64,000 bases of DNA, taken from positions 558,001-622,000 of the forward strand of contig NZ_AP022598.1 in the NCBI RefSeq assembly GCF_010725485.1. The letters run 5' to 3'. The notes below the pieces were generated by a model. It made no database searches and was not told where the DNA came from. It saw nothing but the letters and a program-made list of their open reading frames with translations. This stretch comes from Mycolicibacterium parafortuitum. GTDB lineage: Bacteria; Actinomycetota; Actinomycetes; Mycobacteriales; Mycobacteriaceae. The translations under genes and the position numbers were made by a program. Shown piece by piece: positions 17,944 through 27,267 of the stretch (position 1 is its first letter; each line of letters opens with the position of its first letter).

Positions 17944-18323
17944 TGGACCTGGGATTAAAAGGAAAACGCCTGCAGTCGGTACTTATCGACTACACGCTGC
18001 GTCTGCAGCTGTCAGACGTCTATTTCATCGTGATCGAGTCCCCGTTCAACCTTGATTTCGAGGGAAGATATGTGTCCTTGTCGCCCGAAGAGGATGCCGA
18101 CGAGGACTTTGAGCCAATCCGCCTGCTGGTCGGACGGACGGTGGAAGAGGCCACCGCCGACGAGTCCGGAACACTCCGCATTCGGTTCAGCGACGGCACC
18201 CTACTTAGGGTGCCGCCAGACGAGGCATATGAGGCATGGAACGTTTCGGGACCAGATGGTGCACTGGTCGTAAGCACCCCTGGCGGCAAGTTGGCCACGT
18301 GGACTGCACGGCCCGAGTCATAG
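17943..18323 (+). CDS. Probable cognate immunity protein (DUF6188-like)
   Basis: Translation from ATG 17943, inside the TGATG junction with the toxin gene, gives 126 aa. It is a small acidic soluble protein (LSPEEDADEDFEPI), predicted beta-rich, with no signal peptide or membrane segment. The opening (DLGLKGKRLQSVLIDYTLRL) resembles DUF6188 proteins. Position, size and translational coupling fit an immunity protein that protects the producer and its kin. The pairing is inferred from context. Confidence 0.65.
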   Translation: MDLGLKGKRLQSVLIDYTLRLQLSDVYFIVIESPFNLDFEGRYVSLSPEEDADEDFEPIRLLVGRTVEEATADESGTLRIRFSDGTLLRVPPDEAYEAWNVSGPDGALVVSTPGGKLATWTARPES

Positions 18324-18389
18324 TTTCCGCTAGACCATGATTCGAGACGCATTGTCCCGCACCAGCACGACCTTCGCCCCACTGCACAG

Positions 18390-18715
18390 ATGATCGACTA
18401 CACAAAGCTTCCCACTCTCTCCGGTGTCTACCTCGAAGACAGCTCGACGCAGTGTTGACGCCTGAGAGCCCTGCTTATCACCCGCCACTCCCCGGTGACC
18501 AGTATTGCTACGCCATGGCGACCCTCAGCTTCCGCGAGGTTGAAAAGATCGAATGGCTTTCCAACTCAGAACGTCATTACACCGATGCGACGGGTGAGGA
18601 AGACCTCGGAAATATCGACGCTGTTGACGTGGACGGGGATTGGATCGTCGTGGAAGGGGATTGCGGACGGGTACGCGTCCGCGGTTCCCTGCCGTACTTC
18701 GAACTTGATAACTGA
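18390..18715 (+). pseudogene. Broken copy of another small immunity-like/hypothetical family
   Basis: ATG 18390 reads MIDYTKLPTLSGVYLEDS and stops at 18456-18458. A second frame, offset by two, continues from 18452 (VLTPESPAYHPPLPGDQYCYA ... TDATGEEDLGNID ... YFELDN). From memory both parts belong to one ~120-aa actinobacterial family, with the segment between EDS and VLTPE missing. The gene therefore has an internal deletion plus a frame change. It sits just after the toxin-immunity pair, as orphan immunity genes often do. Confidence 0.6.
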
Positions 18716-18750
18716 GCACCAGTACGCCTACATCGACTCGATAGCCGCCC

Positions 18751-19563
18751 CTACATCCGCGAATACCGCGTCAACGCAAAGCTGTACAACCCATACGCCG
18801 CAAACCCCGCCGCAGCGATCATCAGCAGCGCCGGACCGTGCTGCGTCTCCCCCAGCGCCCGCACCGCGGCATCCAGGCCGGTCGCCCGCGACGGGTCACT
18901 CAGGAACGACGCCCCGATCACCGACGCGCCGGCCGCGAACAACACAATGCCCTCGGCGACATGGCCGCAGACCCCGAGCACGGTGATCAGCAGCCCGCCC
19001 GGCACGGTGAGGTCGTTGAGGAACTTGCGCGATGCCCCCTTGTAGACGAAGTACGCGCCGAACGCCGCGATCCCGACGCCGACGGCGACCAGCACCGCTT
19101 TCCCCTGACCGGTCTGCATCAGCCGCGCGCTGAGGCCTTCGGCCCGTTCGCTGCCCTGCCGCCCGACCCCGAGCGCGAACTGCGCCGCGGCGAACGACAG
19201 CGCCAGGTACAGCAGCGCCAGCCCAAACGCCTTGAGCCGATTCACCAATGGCGACTCCCGCAGGTGCGCGTAACTGTGCTCGCCCGGATGCAGGCCCACG
19301 ATCGTCTCGGCGATCCGCCACATCGCCAGCGCGAACATGCCGAACGCGACGATCCACAGCGACACCTGCCCACCCGGCTGCCCGGCCAGCGTCGCCAGCG
19401 CCCCGGTCTGGTCGGCCTCCCCGCTGAATCCCGACGCGATCCGCACGATGATGTACGCGATCAGCAGGTGCAGCAGCCCGTTGACCGGGTAGCCGGCCCG
19501 GGCGATCCACTCGATGGTGCGGCTCCCGGTGGCAGCGTTCACCGCACCTTTGAACGTCACCAC
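18751..19563 (-). CDS. DUF1206-family integral membrane protein
   Basis: This ~270-aa protein has three repeats of a two-helix membrane unit, about six transmembrane segments (YPVNGLLHLLIAYIIVRIA; AFGLALLYLALSFAAAQFAL; PALLMIAAAGFAAYGLYSFA). The repeated G-Y-x-x-Y/N-G signature is typical of DUF1206. Function is unknown in the family. GTG at 19563 or 19560 are both possible starts. It is divergent from the next plus-strand gene. Confidence 0.85.
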   Translation of the reverse strand: MVTFKGAVNAATGSRTIEWIARAGYPVNGLLHLLIAYIIVRIASGFSGEADQTGALATLAGQPGGQVSLWIVAFGMFALAMWRIAETIVGLHPGEHSYAHLRESPLVNRLKAFGLALLYLALSFAAAQFALGVGRQGSERAEGLSARLMQTGQGKAVLVAVGVGIAAFGAYFVYKGASRKFLNDLTVPGGLLITVLGVCGHVAEGIVLFAAGASVIGASFLSDPSRATGLDAAVRALGETQHGPALLMIAAAGFAAYGLYSFALTRYSRM

Positions 19564-19685
19564 ACCATCCCCGTGTCCACCCGCAGCACCCGCGAGGCCT
19601 ACCCACCTGCGAGTTTGGTGAAACCACCGCCGCAGCCACCGGAATCGAGGACCGCAGAGCTCCCGCGGTGGGCCAGAATGAACGG

Positions 19686-20075
19686 GTGACCGAACACCGG
19701 GACGACGTCGCGGTAGAGGTGCTGGGCAAGCTGTTGGCGCGCATCGACGCTCACAACCGGAAGGGGCACGGGCCGTACCTCGTCTCACACGCCTGGACCG
19801 ACGGCTCGTCGATCCGCATCGTCTATTCCGCCCCGCCGTCACCCCGCGCCTGGGGACTGGCGCGCGACACCACCGAGTCCATCGTCGATCCCGGACCGTG
19901 GCAGGACACCGACGAGGCCGCGCTGTACTACCTGCTGATCGACTTCGACGAGAATCAGCCGAACACATCGCCAGGCGGCGCCGCCGATCCGGCTGCCATC
20001 TGGTGGTTCGGGCAGCCTCAGCCGGACCTGCCGCAGAAACTGTCAGACCTTCCGGACTCGTACCGCTACACCTAG
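19686..20075 (+). CDS. Conserved mycobacterial hypothetical protein, 129 aa
   Basis: The soluble acidic protein starts VTEHRDDVAVEVLGKLLARI and contains WTDGSSIRIVYSAPP and YYLLIDFDEN, suggesting an alpha/beta fold. There is no signal peptide or membrane segment, and I recognise no catalytic motif. A GTG at 19668 is an alternative start. It is divergent from DUF1206 and converges on the transporter gene. Confidence 0.7.
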   Translation: MTEHRDDVAVEVLGKLLARIDAHNRKGHGPYLVSHAWTDGSSIRIVYSAPPSPRAWGLARDTTESIVDPGPWQDTDEAALYYLLIDFDENQPNTSPGGAADPAAIWWFGQPQPDLPQKLSDLPDSYRYT

Positions 20076-20172
20076 ACCACCCAGATTGCGCCCACGGCCG
20101 TGAATCCACGCCTGGGCACGACCCTCAGCTCAATCTCGACGCCTCGACGCCCCGCCGCGCCGAGCCCGAACC

Positions 20173-21531
20173 TCAGTCCCGCACCGCCACCGTGAACGCC
20201 GACCCCCGCTCGCGGTCCAGGTACGTCTCACTCTTGTTCTTCAGGAAGAACACGTACACCACCAGCGACACCGCGACGCACACCGTCACGTACCCGATGA
20301 ACCACGGCACATGGCCGTGCTCCTTGGCCCACTGGTAGATCAGCGGCGCGGTCCCACCGAAGATCGAGTTCGCCAGCGCGTAGCCGATCCCGACGCCGAG
20401 CGCGCGCACGTGCGCCGGGAACAGCTCCGACTTCACCAGTGCGTTGATCGACGTGTATCCGGTCAGGATGATGTAGCCGCCCGCCACCAACGCGAACGAC
20501 AAGAAAGCAGAGCTGCTTTCGGGCAGGAACGTGATCAGGATGTAGGTGTAGAACAGCGCGCCGACCCCGAAGAACACCAGCATCGGTTTGCGGCCGATCT
20601 TGTCGCTGATCAGCCCGCCGATCGGCTGCAGCAGCATCAGGAAGATCAGCCCGATCAGGTTGATCCAGGTCGCCGTCATCCCGTCGTCCTTGAACGCGGT
20701 CTTCACGATCGCCGGCGCGTTGACGCTGTAGGTGTAGAACGCGACGGTGCCGCCCATCGTGATCAGGAAGCACATCAGCAGCGGCCGCCAGTAGTCGGTC
20801 AGCAGCGTGCGCATCGACCCCGCACCCGGATCCGCCCCGGACCGGGCCGCCTCGATCACCTCTTCGGACAGTGATTCGTCCATCGTGCGGCGCAGCCAGA
20901 ACACCACCACCGCGGCCACCCCGCCGATGGCAAACGCTATGCGCCAACCGAAGTCGCGCATCTGGTCGTCGTCGAGGAACACCTGCAGGATCAGCAGCGT
21001 GAACTGCGCGAGCACGTGTCCGCCGACCAGCGTCACGTACTGGAACGACGAGAAGAACCCGCGCCGCTCCCGCGTCGCCGCCTCCGACATGTACGTCGCC
21101 GACGTGCCGTACTCCCCGCCGGTCGCGAAGCCCTGCACCAGCCGCGCCAGAATCAAGATCACAGGCGCGGCCACACCGATCGAGGCCTGCGACGGCACCA
21201 GCGCGATCACCGCCGAACACAGCGCCATCAACGACACGCTGACCGTCAGCGCGGCGCGGCGGCCCCGCCGGTCGGCGAACCGGCCGAAGAACCATGACCC
21301 GACCGGACGCATCACGAACGTGATCGCGAAGATCGCGTACACGTACACCGTCGAGTTCTTGTTCTCCTCGGCGAAGAACTGGCCCTCGAAATACGTTGCG
21401 AACACGGTGTAGACGTAGACGTCGTACCACTCGACGAGGTTGCCCGAGGACCCGCGCAGTGTGTTCCAGATCGCACGCCGGGTCTCGGCCGGGCTGGACC
21501 TCGGAGCCGGGGCTGCGGTGTTCGTCGTCAT
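20173..21531 (-). CDS. MFS transporter of the metabolite:H+ symporter (MHS, KgtP-like) type
   Basis: This 452-aa protein has 12 predicted membrane helices. The N-terminal motif NLVEWYDVYVYT and the MFS signature GRFADRRGRRAAL after helix 2 are typical of MHS carriers for dicarboxylates, alpha-ketoglutarate, shikimate and related compounds; LISDKIGRKPML is the equivalent loop in the second half. The substrate cannot be told from sequence. AAAGGACG lies 4-11 bp before ATG 21531. The transporter is divergent from the PBP gene, with no evident shared pathway. Confidence 0.9.
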   Translation of the reverse strand: MTTNTAAPAPRSSPAETRRAIWNTLRGSSGNLVEWYDVYVYTVFATYFEGQFFAEENKNSTVYVYAIFAITFVMRPVGSWFFGRFADRRGRRAALTVSVSLMALCSAVIALVPSQASIGVAAPVILILARLVQGFATGGEYGTSATYMSEAATRERRGFFSSFQYVTLVGGHVLAQFTLLILQVFLDDDQMRDFGWRIAFAIGGVAAVVVFWLRRTMDESLSEEVIEAARSGADPGAGSMRTLLTDYWRPLLMCFLITMGGTVAFYTYSVNAPAIVKTAFKDDGMTATWINLIGLIFLMLLQPIGGLISDKIGRKPMLVFFGVGALFYTYILITFLPESSSAFLSFALVAGGYIILTGYTSINALVKSELFPAHVRALGVGIGYALANSIFGGTAPLIYQWAKEHGHVPWFIGYVTVCVAVSLVVYVFFLKNKSETYLDRERGSAFTVAVRD

Positions 21532-21745
21532 ATCGTCCTTTCCGGTGAGCGCTGCACGGCGGCCACCTGAGGCCCGCGACGCGCCCCGTCTGGCATGCGC
21601 ACAATCCACAGATTCCCCCGCGCCGCGCTCGCGACGTGGAGCAGGCTACCGCGCCCCGATCCGCGACGGGAAGCAGGTTGGCGCAGAACAAGATCAGTTT
21701 CTCGAAGCACTCACCACGCCCCCCGAGCCCTTCTACGCTGGCGCC

Positions 21746-24214
21746 ATGCGCGACCGCCGTCGGGCACGGGCCATCGCCGCCGCCAAACTTGCCGGCTGCT
21801 GCTTGATCGCGGGCCTGCTCGTCGCCGCGCTGGCATTCCCCCTCGTCGGCGGCGCGGGCACCGCGGTGCTGCGCGTCTCCAACTCCGCCACCGACGAGTC
21901 CGCCGACCTGCTCGGGGGCGAGGTGCCTGCGGTGTCCACGATGGTCGACGCCGCCGGAAACCCGATCGCGTGGCTCTACGAACAGCGCCGGTGGGAGGTG
22001 CCCGCCGAACGCATCGCCGACACCATGAAGCTGGCGATCATCGCGATCGAGGACAAACGGTTCGCCGAGCACAACGGCGTCGACTGGCAGGGCACCCTGA
22101 CCGGGCTGGCGGGCTACGTGCGCGGCGACAAGGGCGTGCGCGGCGGGTCCACGCTGGAACAGCAGTACGTGAAGAACTTCAACCTGCTGGTGCGCGCCGA
22201 GACCGACGCCGAGCGGCGCGCCGCCGTCGAGGTCACCCCGGCCCGCAAACTGCGCGAGATCCGGGCGGCCCTGGCCATGGACAAGATGCTCTCCAAGACC
22301 GAGATCCTGACCCGCTACCTGAACCTGGTGTCGTTCGGCAACGGTGCATTCGGGGTTCAGGACGCCGCGCGCACCTACTTCGGTATCGATGCCGTCGACC
22401 TGGACTGGGGGCAGGCCGCACTGCTGGCCGGGATCGTGCGCTCCACCAGCCTGCTCGACCCGTACACGAACCCCGACGGGGCGCTGTCGCGGCGCAACCT
22501 GGTGCTCGACACGTTGATCGCGAACCTGCCCGACCGCGCCGACGCGCTGCGCGCCGCGAAGGCCCTCCCGCTCGGGGTGCTGCCGCGCCCGGATCCGTTG
22601 CCGCAGGGCTGCATCGCCGCCGGCGATCGCGGCTTCTTCTGCGAGTACGCGATGCGGTTCCTGGCCCGCGCGGGCCTGAGCGCCCGCGATGTGGCCCGCA
22701 ACGGCTACCTGATCCGCACCACACTGGCCCCCGACATCCAGGCCGGCGTCAAAGCCGCGGTGAACCAGTACGCCGACCCCGACGACGCCGGGGTGGCCAG
22801 CGTGATGAGCGTGGTGCTGCCCGGCCGCGACGCCCACCGGGTGGTGGCGATGGCCGACAGCCGCAATTACGGGCTCGACCTGAGTGCCGGTGAAACCGTG
22901 CAGCCGCAACCGTTTTCGCTCGTCGGCGACGGCGCCGGATCGATCTTCAAGATCTTCACCACCGCCGCGGCGCTGGAGATGGGGCTGGGCATCAGCGCGC
23001 AGCTCGACGTTCCGCAGTCGTTCCAGGCCACCGGCCTCGGGGACAGCGCCGAACCGGGATGCCCGGCCAAGACATGGTGCGTGAAGAACGTCTCGAACTT
23101 CGGCGGCCGGCTCAGCGTCACCGACGCGCTGGCGAAGTCGCCGAACACCGCCTTCGCCAAACTGATCTCCCAGATCGGGGTTCCCCGCGCGGTGGACATG
23201 GCGGTGCGGCTCGGGCTGCGGTCCTACGCCGAACCCGGCACCGCCCGCGTCTACGACCCAGACAGCAACGAGAGCCTCGCCGATTTCATCAAACGGCAGA
23301 ACATCGGCTCCTTCACCCTCGGGCCGTTCGAACTCAACGCGCTCGAGCTGACCAACGTCGGGGCCACCCTGGCCTCCGGCGGCATGTGGTGCCCGCCCAA
23401 CCCGATCGACAAGGTCTTCGACCGGCACGGTAAGGAAGTCCCGCTGCAGACGCCACCGTGCGAGCAGGTGGTCCCCGAAGGACTGGCCAACGCGATGGCC
23501 AACGCGCTCGGCAAGGACCACATCAACGGAACCGCCACCGGCGCAGCGGGTTCGGTCGGCTGGACGCTGCCGATGTCGGGCAAGACCGGCACCACCGAAT
23601 CGCACCGCTCGTCGGCGTTCCTCGGATTCACCAACCGCTACGCCGCCGCGAACTACATCTTCGACGACTCGTCGTCACCGTCGGGGCTGTGCTCCTATCC
23701 GCTGCGTAAATGCGGCGACGGCGACCTCTACGGCGGCACCGAACCGGCACTGACCTGGTACCGGGCCATGAAACCGATCGCCGAGAACTTCGGGCCGGTC
23801 GCGCTGCCGCCCACCGAACCCCGCTACGTCGACGGCGGCCCCGGCAGCGAGGTGCCCGACGTCACCGGGCTCAAACTCGACGCCGCGCGGAACAAGTTGA
23901 CAGAGCTCGGGTTTCAGGTCCCGCCCGATCCGACGTCGGTCAACAGCGACTCCGCGAAGGGCACCGTGGTCGGCACGTCGCCGCGCGGGAAGACGATTCC
24001 CGGCTCCATCGTGACGATCCTGACCAGCAACGGCATCCCGCCGGTGGTCTACCGGCCGCCACCGCCGCCGGAAGCGCCCCCGCCTCCGCCGCCCGGGGCG
24101 CTGCCGCCGCCGCCCAACGTGATCGAGATTCCGGGGCTGCCGCCGATCTTCCTGCCGGGGGCGCCTCCGCCGCCCCCACCGCCACCGCCGCCATTGCCGC
24201 CGCCCCCGCCCTGA
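21746..24214 (+). CDS. Class A penicillin-binding protein with PASTA domain and Pro-rich tail (PonA2/PonA3-like)
   Basis: Translation from ATG 21746 gives 822 aa. After a signal-anchor helix (~15-40) comes a GT51 transglycosylase (AIIAIEDKRFAEHNGVDW, GGSTLEQQYVKN). A transpeptidase follows with SIFK (Ser399, Lys402), SPN and KTGT. One PASTA domain (VPDVTGLKLDAARNKLTELG) lies near residue 710, and the last ~65 residues are almost all Pro. It polymerises and cross-links peptidoglycan on the outer face of the membrane. Length and single PASTA domain match PonA2 (about 810 aa). The neighbours differ from M. tuberculosis ponA2 (no whiB4), so it may be the extra PonA3 paralogue of fast growers. Confidence 0.9.
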   Translation: MRDRRRARAIAAAKLAGCCLIAGLLVAALAFPLVGGAGTAVLRVSNSATDESADLLGGEVPAVSTMVDAAGNPIAWLYEQRRWEVPAERIADTMKLAIIAIEDKRFAEHNGVDWQGTLTGLAGYVRGDKGVRGGSTLEQQYVKNFNLLVRAETDAERRAAVEVTPARKLREIRAALAMDKMLSKTEILTRYLNLVSFGNGAFGVQDAARTYFGIDAVDLDWGQAALLAGIVRSTSLLDPYTNPDGALSRRNLVLDTLIANLPDRADALRAAKALPLGVLPRPDPLPQGCIAAGDRGFFCEYAMRFLARAGLSARDVARNGYLIRTTLAPDIQAGVKAAVNQYADPDDAGVASVMSVVLPGRDAHRVVAMADSRNYGLDLSAGETVQPQPFSLVGDGAGSIFKIFTTAAALEMGLGISAQLDVPQSFQATGLGDSAEPGCPAKTWCVKNVSNFGGRLSVTDALAKSPNTAFAKLISQIGVPRAVDMAVRLGLRSYAEPGTARVYDPDSNESLADFIKRQNIGSFTLGPFELNALELTNVGATLASGGMWCPPNPIDKVFDRHGKEVPLQTPPCEQVVPEGLANAMANALGKDHINGTATGAAGSVGWTLPMSGKTGTTESHRSSAFLGFTNRYAAANYIFDDSSSPSGLCSYPLRKCGDGDLYGGTEPALTWYRAMKPIAENFGPVALPPTEPRYVDGGPGSEVPDVTGLKLDAARNKLTELGFQVPPDPTSVNSDSAKGTVVGTSPRGKTIPGSIVTILTSNGIPPVVYRPPPPPEAPPPPPPGALPPPPNVIEIPGLPPIFLPGAPPPPPPPPPPLPPPPP

Positions 24215-25684
24215 TCAGTCGGCCGAGCCCCACTCCAGGGCGGGTTCGGCCGAGTCGACGCTGCCGCCGCTGGAGATCGTCAGCTGGTTGGGTTGCACGT
24301 CGTAGCGGGCCCCGTCGGATCCGGTGACGGTGAATCCGTCGCCGGAGCGGGTGGCGCCCTGGATCTCGCGGTTGGCGCCGTCACGCAGCCGCTCCCCGCG
24401 GTAGTAGTAGTCGCCGTCGCCGGCCTCACAGATGATCGCCAGCGACAGCGACGTGCGGATCAGCGCCGCGGGCGTGTCCCCGGAGTCGCATCGCGCGGTG
24501 TGCCCGACGAAGCCCTGCGCGTCGGTGCCCGACACCCCGTCGACCGCCGACCTGTTCGGCGACTCCGGCGACTCCGACGTCTCTGTCGAGGACTGCGGGG
24601 GCGCCGCGATGCGCGGCGGGGCCGGCTCCTTGCCGCCGCTGAACACCAGCACCAGCGCGAGGATCACGGCGGCGGTGAACAGCACCACGATCGCGCCGAT
24701 CAGCGCGAGCTGTCCGCGGGTGAACCGCCGCGCCGGCGGTGCGGGTGGCGGCGGCATCGGCGCCGGGGTCGGGGTCGGCTGGGCCTGGGTGAACTGTCGG
24801 GTCGCCGGCGGGGTCGCGGCGGGCTCCGGTGCGGGTGCGGCGTCGACAGCCGCGAGAGCCGCGGCGGCGGCGCGACTCAGCTCCCCGGCGGTGGCGTAGC
24901 GCTCGGCGGGATCCTTGGCCATGCCGCGGGCGATCACGTCGTCGAACGCGCGGCTGATACCGCGGCGCATGATGCTCGGCCGCGGCGGCGGGGCGAACAT
25001 GTGCGCGCTCCACACCTGCCGCACGTCGGCGGCCTCGAACGGGGCGCGGCCCGTCATCGACTCGTACAGCAGGCACGCCAGCGAGTAGATGTCCGAGGCG
25101 GGGCCGCCGCGTTCCCCGGAGAATCGTTCCGGCGCCATGTACGCGCTGGACCCGACGACCAGGCCCGTCGACGTCACCGATGCCTCCCCGCCGCCGTGCG
25201 CGATCCCGAAGTCGACCAGGTAGGCGAAGTCGTCGTGGGTCAGCAGCACGTTCTCCGGTTTGATGTCGCGATGCACCAGGCCGTTGGCGTGCGCGTCGTC
25301 CAGCGCCGCGGCGACCTGGCGCAGGATCGCGACCGCGCGGGCCGGCGGCAGCGGGCCGTCGTTGCGCAGCACCTCTTTGAGGCTGGCGCCGTCGACGAGG
25401 CGCATGTCGATGTAAAGCTGACCGTCGATCTCCCCGAAGTTGTGCACGGGGATCACGTGGGGTTCCTGCAGTCGCGCCGCGACGCGGGATTCGCGGCGGA
25501 ACCGGTCCTGGAAGCTGCGGTCGGCGGCCATCTCCGGGCGCAGCAGTTTGATCGCGACCATGCGCTCACGCGCGGTGTCGTAGGCGCGGTACACCTCGCC
25601 CATTCCCCCGACCCCGATCACGGAGTGCAACTCGTACGGCCCGAATCGCGTGCCCAATCGAGCGCCACCCTGCGGGGTGCTCAC
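24215..25684 (-). CDS. Transmembrane Ser/Thr protein kinase with extracytoplasmic sensor domain
   Basis: This 489-aa protein carries an N-terminal Hanks-type kinase (residues ~14-275: GVGGMGEVYRAYD, VAIKLL, HRDIKPENVLL, VDFGIAH, APERF). A Pro/Ala-rich juxtamembrane linker and one membrane helix (LALIGAIVVLFTAAVILALVLV, ~330-351) follow, then a ~135-aa outer domain with Cys in AARCDSG and AIICEAG. The architecture matches mycobacterial PknD/E/H-type receptors, though the outer domain is not a NHL propeller or PASTA. Its stop abuts the PBP stop with no intervening base. The start is GTG 25684 with AAGGA upstream. Confidence 0.92.
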   Translation of the reverse strand: MSTPQGGARLGTRFGPYELHSVIGVGGMGEVYRAYDTARERMVAIKLLRPEMAADRSFQDRFRRESRVAARLQEPHVIPVHNFGEIDGQLYIDMRLVDGASLKEVLRNDGPLPPARAVAILRQVAAALDDAHANGLVHRDIKPENVLLTHDDFAYLVDFGIAHGGGEASVTSTGLVVGSSAYMAPERFSGERGGPASDIYSLACLLYESMTGRAPFEAADVRQVWSAHMFAPPPRPSIMRRGISRAFDDVIARGMAKDPAERYATAGELSRAAAAALAAVDAAPAPEPAATPPATRQFTQAQPTPTPAPMPPPPAPPARRFTRGQLALIGAIVVLFTAAVILALVLVFSGGKEPAPPRIAAPPQSSTETSESPESPNRSAVDGVSGTDAQGFVGHTARCDSGDTPAALIRTSLSLAIICEAGDGDYYYRGERLRDGANREIQGATRSGDGFTVTGSDGARYDVQPNQLTISSGGSVDSAEPALEWGSAD

Positions 25685-25762
25685 ATGCCATCCTTCCGTC
25701 GACGACCAGCAGCCGACGTCTAGGCTTCCCGCTTCGCGCGGACTCTTAACCGCCTCCGGGAA

Positions 25763-27148
25763 TCAGCAGCGTGCCAGCAGGTCGGTCAGCTCGGCGTCGA
25801 ACCGGTCGGCCAGATCCCACAGGTCCTCGACGAGCTGCGGGCACGAGATGATGCCGACGTTGAGCTTGTCGCCCATCGACATCACCGTGATGTTCAACCC
25901 GGAACCGGGGAAGATCGGCCCGAACGGATACAGGGCAGTGACCTGGGCGCCGCCGCTGTAGAGCGTCGTCGTCGGGCCGGCGACGTTGGAGATGATCACG
26001 TTGTGGATGACCGCGCGGCTCAGCGAGGTGTGCGACATCACCCGCAGCAGCCAGCCGAACATGTCACGCGAGATCGATTGCGCCAGGTCGACCAGCATCG
26101 TCGGGCCCAGCGAACCGCTGTGCTCCTTGGCGAGCAGGTTCGATTCGCCGATCGCGTGCAGCCGCTCCAGCGGATCCTCGATATCGGTGTGCAGGCTGCA
26201 GAACATGCCCGAGAGCTGGTTGCGTCCCGGCCGGTCGGACTTGCCGTGCACCGACGCCGGGACGACCGCGATCAGGGGTTTGCCGGGCAGCTCACCGCGG
26301 TCTTCGAGATAGCCGCGCAACGCGCCGGCGCACAGCGCCATCACCACGTCGTTGACCTTCACCTCGGCCTGATTCTTGATCTTCTTCACGTCGTCGAGGC
26401 TCAGCTGCGCGAACGCCACCATGCGCTCGGAGGTCAGCGGCGCGTTGAACGGCGTCGACGGCGCCGAGAACGGCGCGGCCATCGCCGTCCCCGACAGCGC
26501 GCGGGTCACGGTGTTGGTGATCAGCGACGCCGTCACCGGCACCACCCGGGTCAGCTGCCACGGCCTGGTCACGAACCGCCAGAGGCCGTCGGCGGCGATC
26601 TCCCAAGCGCTCGCCCCCTGCGGCGCCTGCACCGGGTCGGGCGGTGGCGCATCGGGTTCGGTGTCGAGTAACTGGGCCAGCAGGTTGGCCGCCGACACCC
26701 CGTCGACGACGGCGTGGTGCACCTTCATCAGCACCGCCACCCGGTGTTCGTCGTGGGCGGCGCTGCCACCCACCCCCTCGATCACCCACATCTCCCACAG
26801 CGGCTTGCTGCGCTCCAGCGGGGTCGCGACGAGCCGCCCGCACAGTTGCGCCAGCTCCTCGCGCCCGCCCGGCTCCGGCAGGGCGACCCTGTTCAGGTGC
26901 CGGGAGAGCTGGAAATCCTTGTCCTCCACCCACACCGGATGGTCGATGTTCAGGTCGGGGTCCTCGAGCTTGGTGCGGAACTCCGGGATGGCCGGGATCC
27001 GCGACGCGAGGTGGTCGCGGAACTTCTCGAAGGTGTAGCCGCCCGGCACGGTCGAGGTGTCCAGCTCGGTGATCGAACACACCTGCAGCGGCACCGTGGA
27101 GGATTCGCTGTACAACAGACCCGCGTCGAGGCCACTGAGGCGTTCCAT
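25763..27148 (-). CDS. Wax ester synthase / diacylglycerol acyltransferase (WS/DGAT)
   Basis: This 461-aa protein is of usual length for the Tgs family. The active-site motif VHHAVVDG (~residues 142-149) and the C-terminal NVAGP block are present. The reaction is transfer of acyl-CoA to diacylglycerol or a long-chain alcohol, making storage triacylglycerol or wax. It lies 119 bp downstream of a desaturase on the same strand and may share its transcript, consistent with unsaturated acyl chains feeding storage lipid (inference). Confidence 0.93.
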   Translation of the reverse strand: MERLSGLDAGLLYSESSTVPLQVCSITELDTSTVPGGYTFEKFRDHLASRIPAIPEFRTKLEDPDLNIDHPVWVEDKDFQLSRHLNRVALPEPGGREELAQLCGRLVATPLERSKPLWEMWVIEGVGGSAAHDEHRVAVLMKVHHAVVDGVSAANLLAQLLDTEPDAPPPDPVQAPQGASAWEIAADGLWRFVTRPWQLTRVVPVTASLITNTVTRALSGTAMAAPFSAPSTPFNAPLTSERMVAFAQLSLDDVKKIKNQAEVKVNDVVMALCAGALRGYLEDRGELPGKPLIAVVPASVHGKSDRPGRNQLSGMFCSLHTDIEDPLERLHAIGESNLLAKEHSGSLGPTMLVDLAQSISRDMFGWLLRVMSHTSLSRAVIHNVIISNVAGPTTTLYSGGAQVTALYPFGPIFPGSGLNITVMSMGDKLNVGIISCPQLVEDLWDLADRFDAELTDLLARC

Positions 27149-27267
27149 GCGGCGGGCTTACCCGCTGTGACGACGGTCTCAAACCGCGCGCCCTGGTACC
27201 CGCCGAGACTCGGCTCACGGTCGTGAATCACGCGTCGATCACCACCGTCAGCCCAGGTTCGACGCGC

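Noticed and set aside
20228..23605. 1125-aa antisense frame over the transporter/PBP genes
   Set aside because: His/Arg/Gly/Val-rich shadow of GC-rich coding DNA; the opposite-strand genes have clear family motifs.
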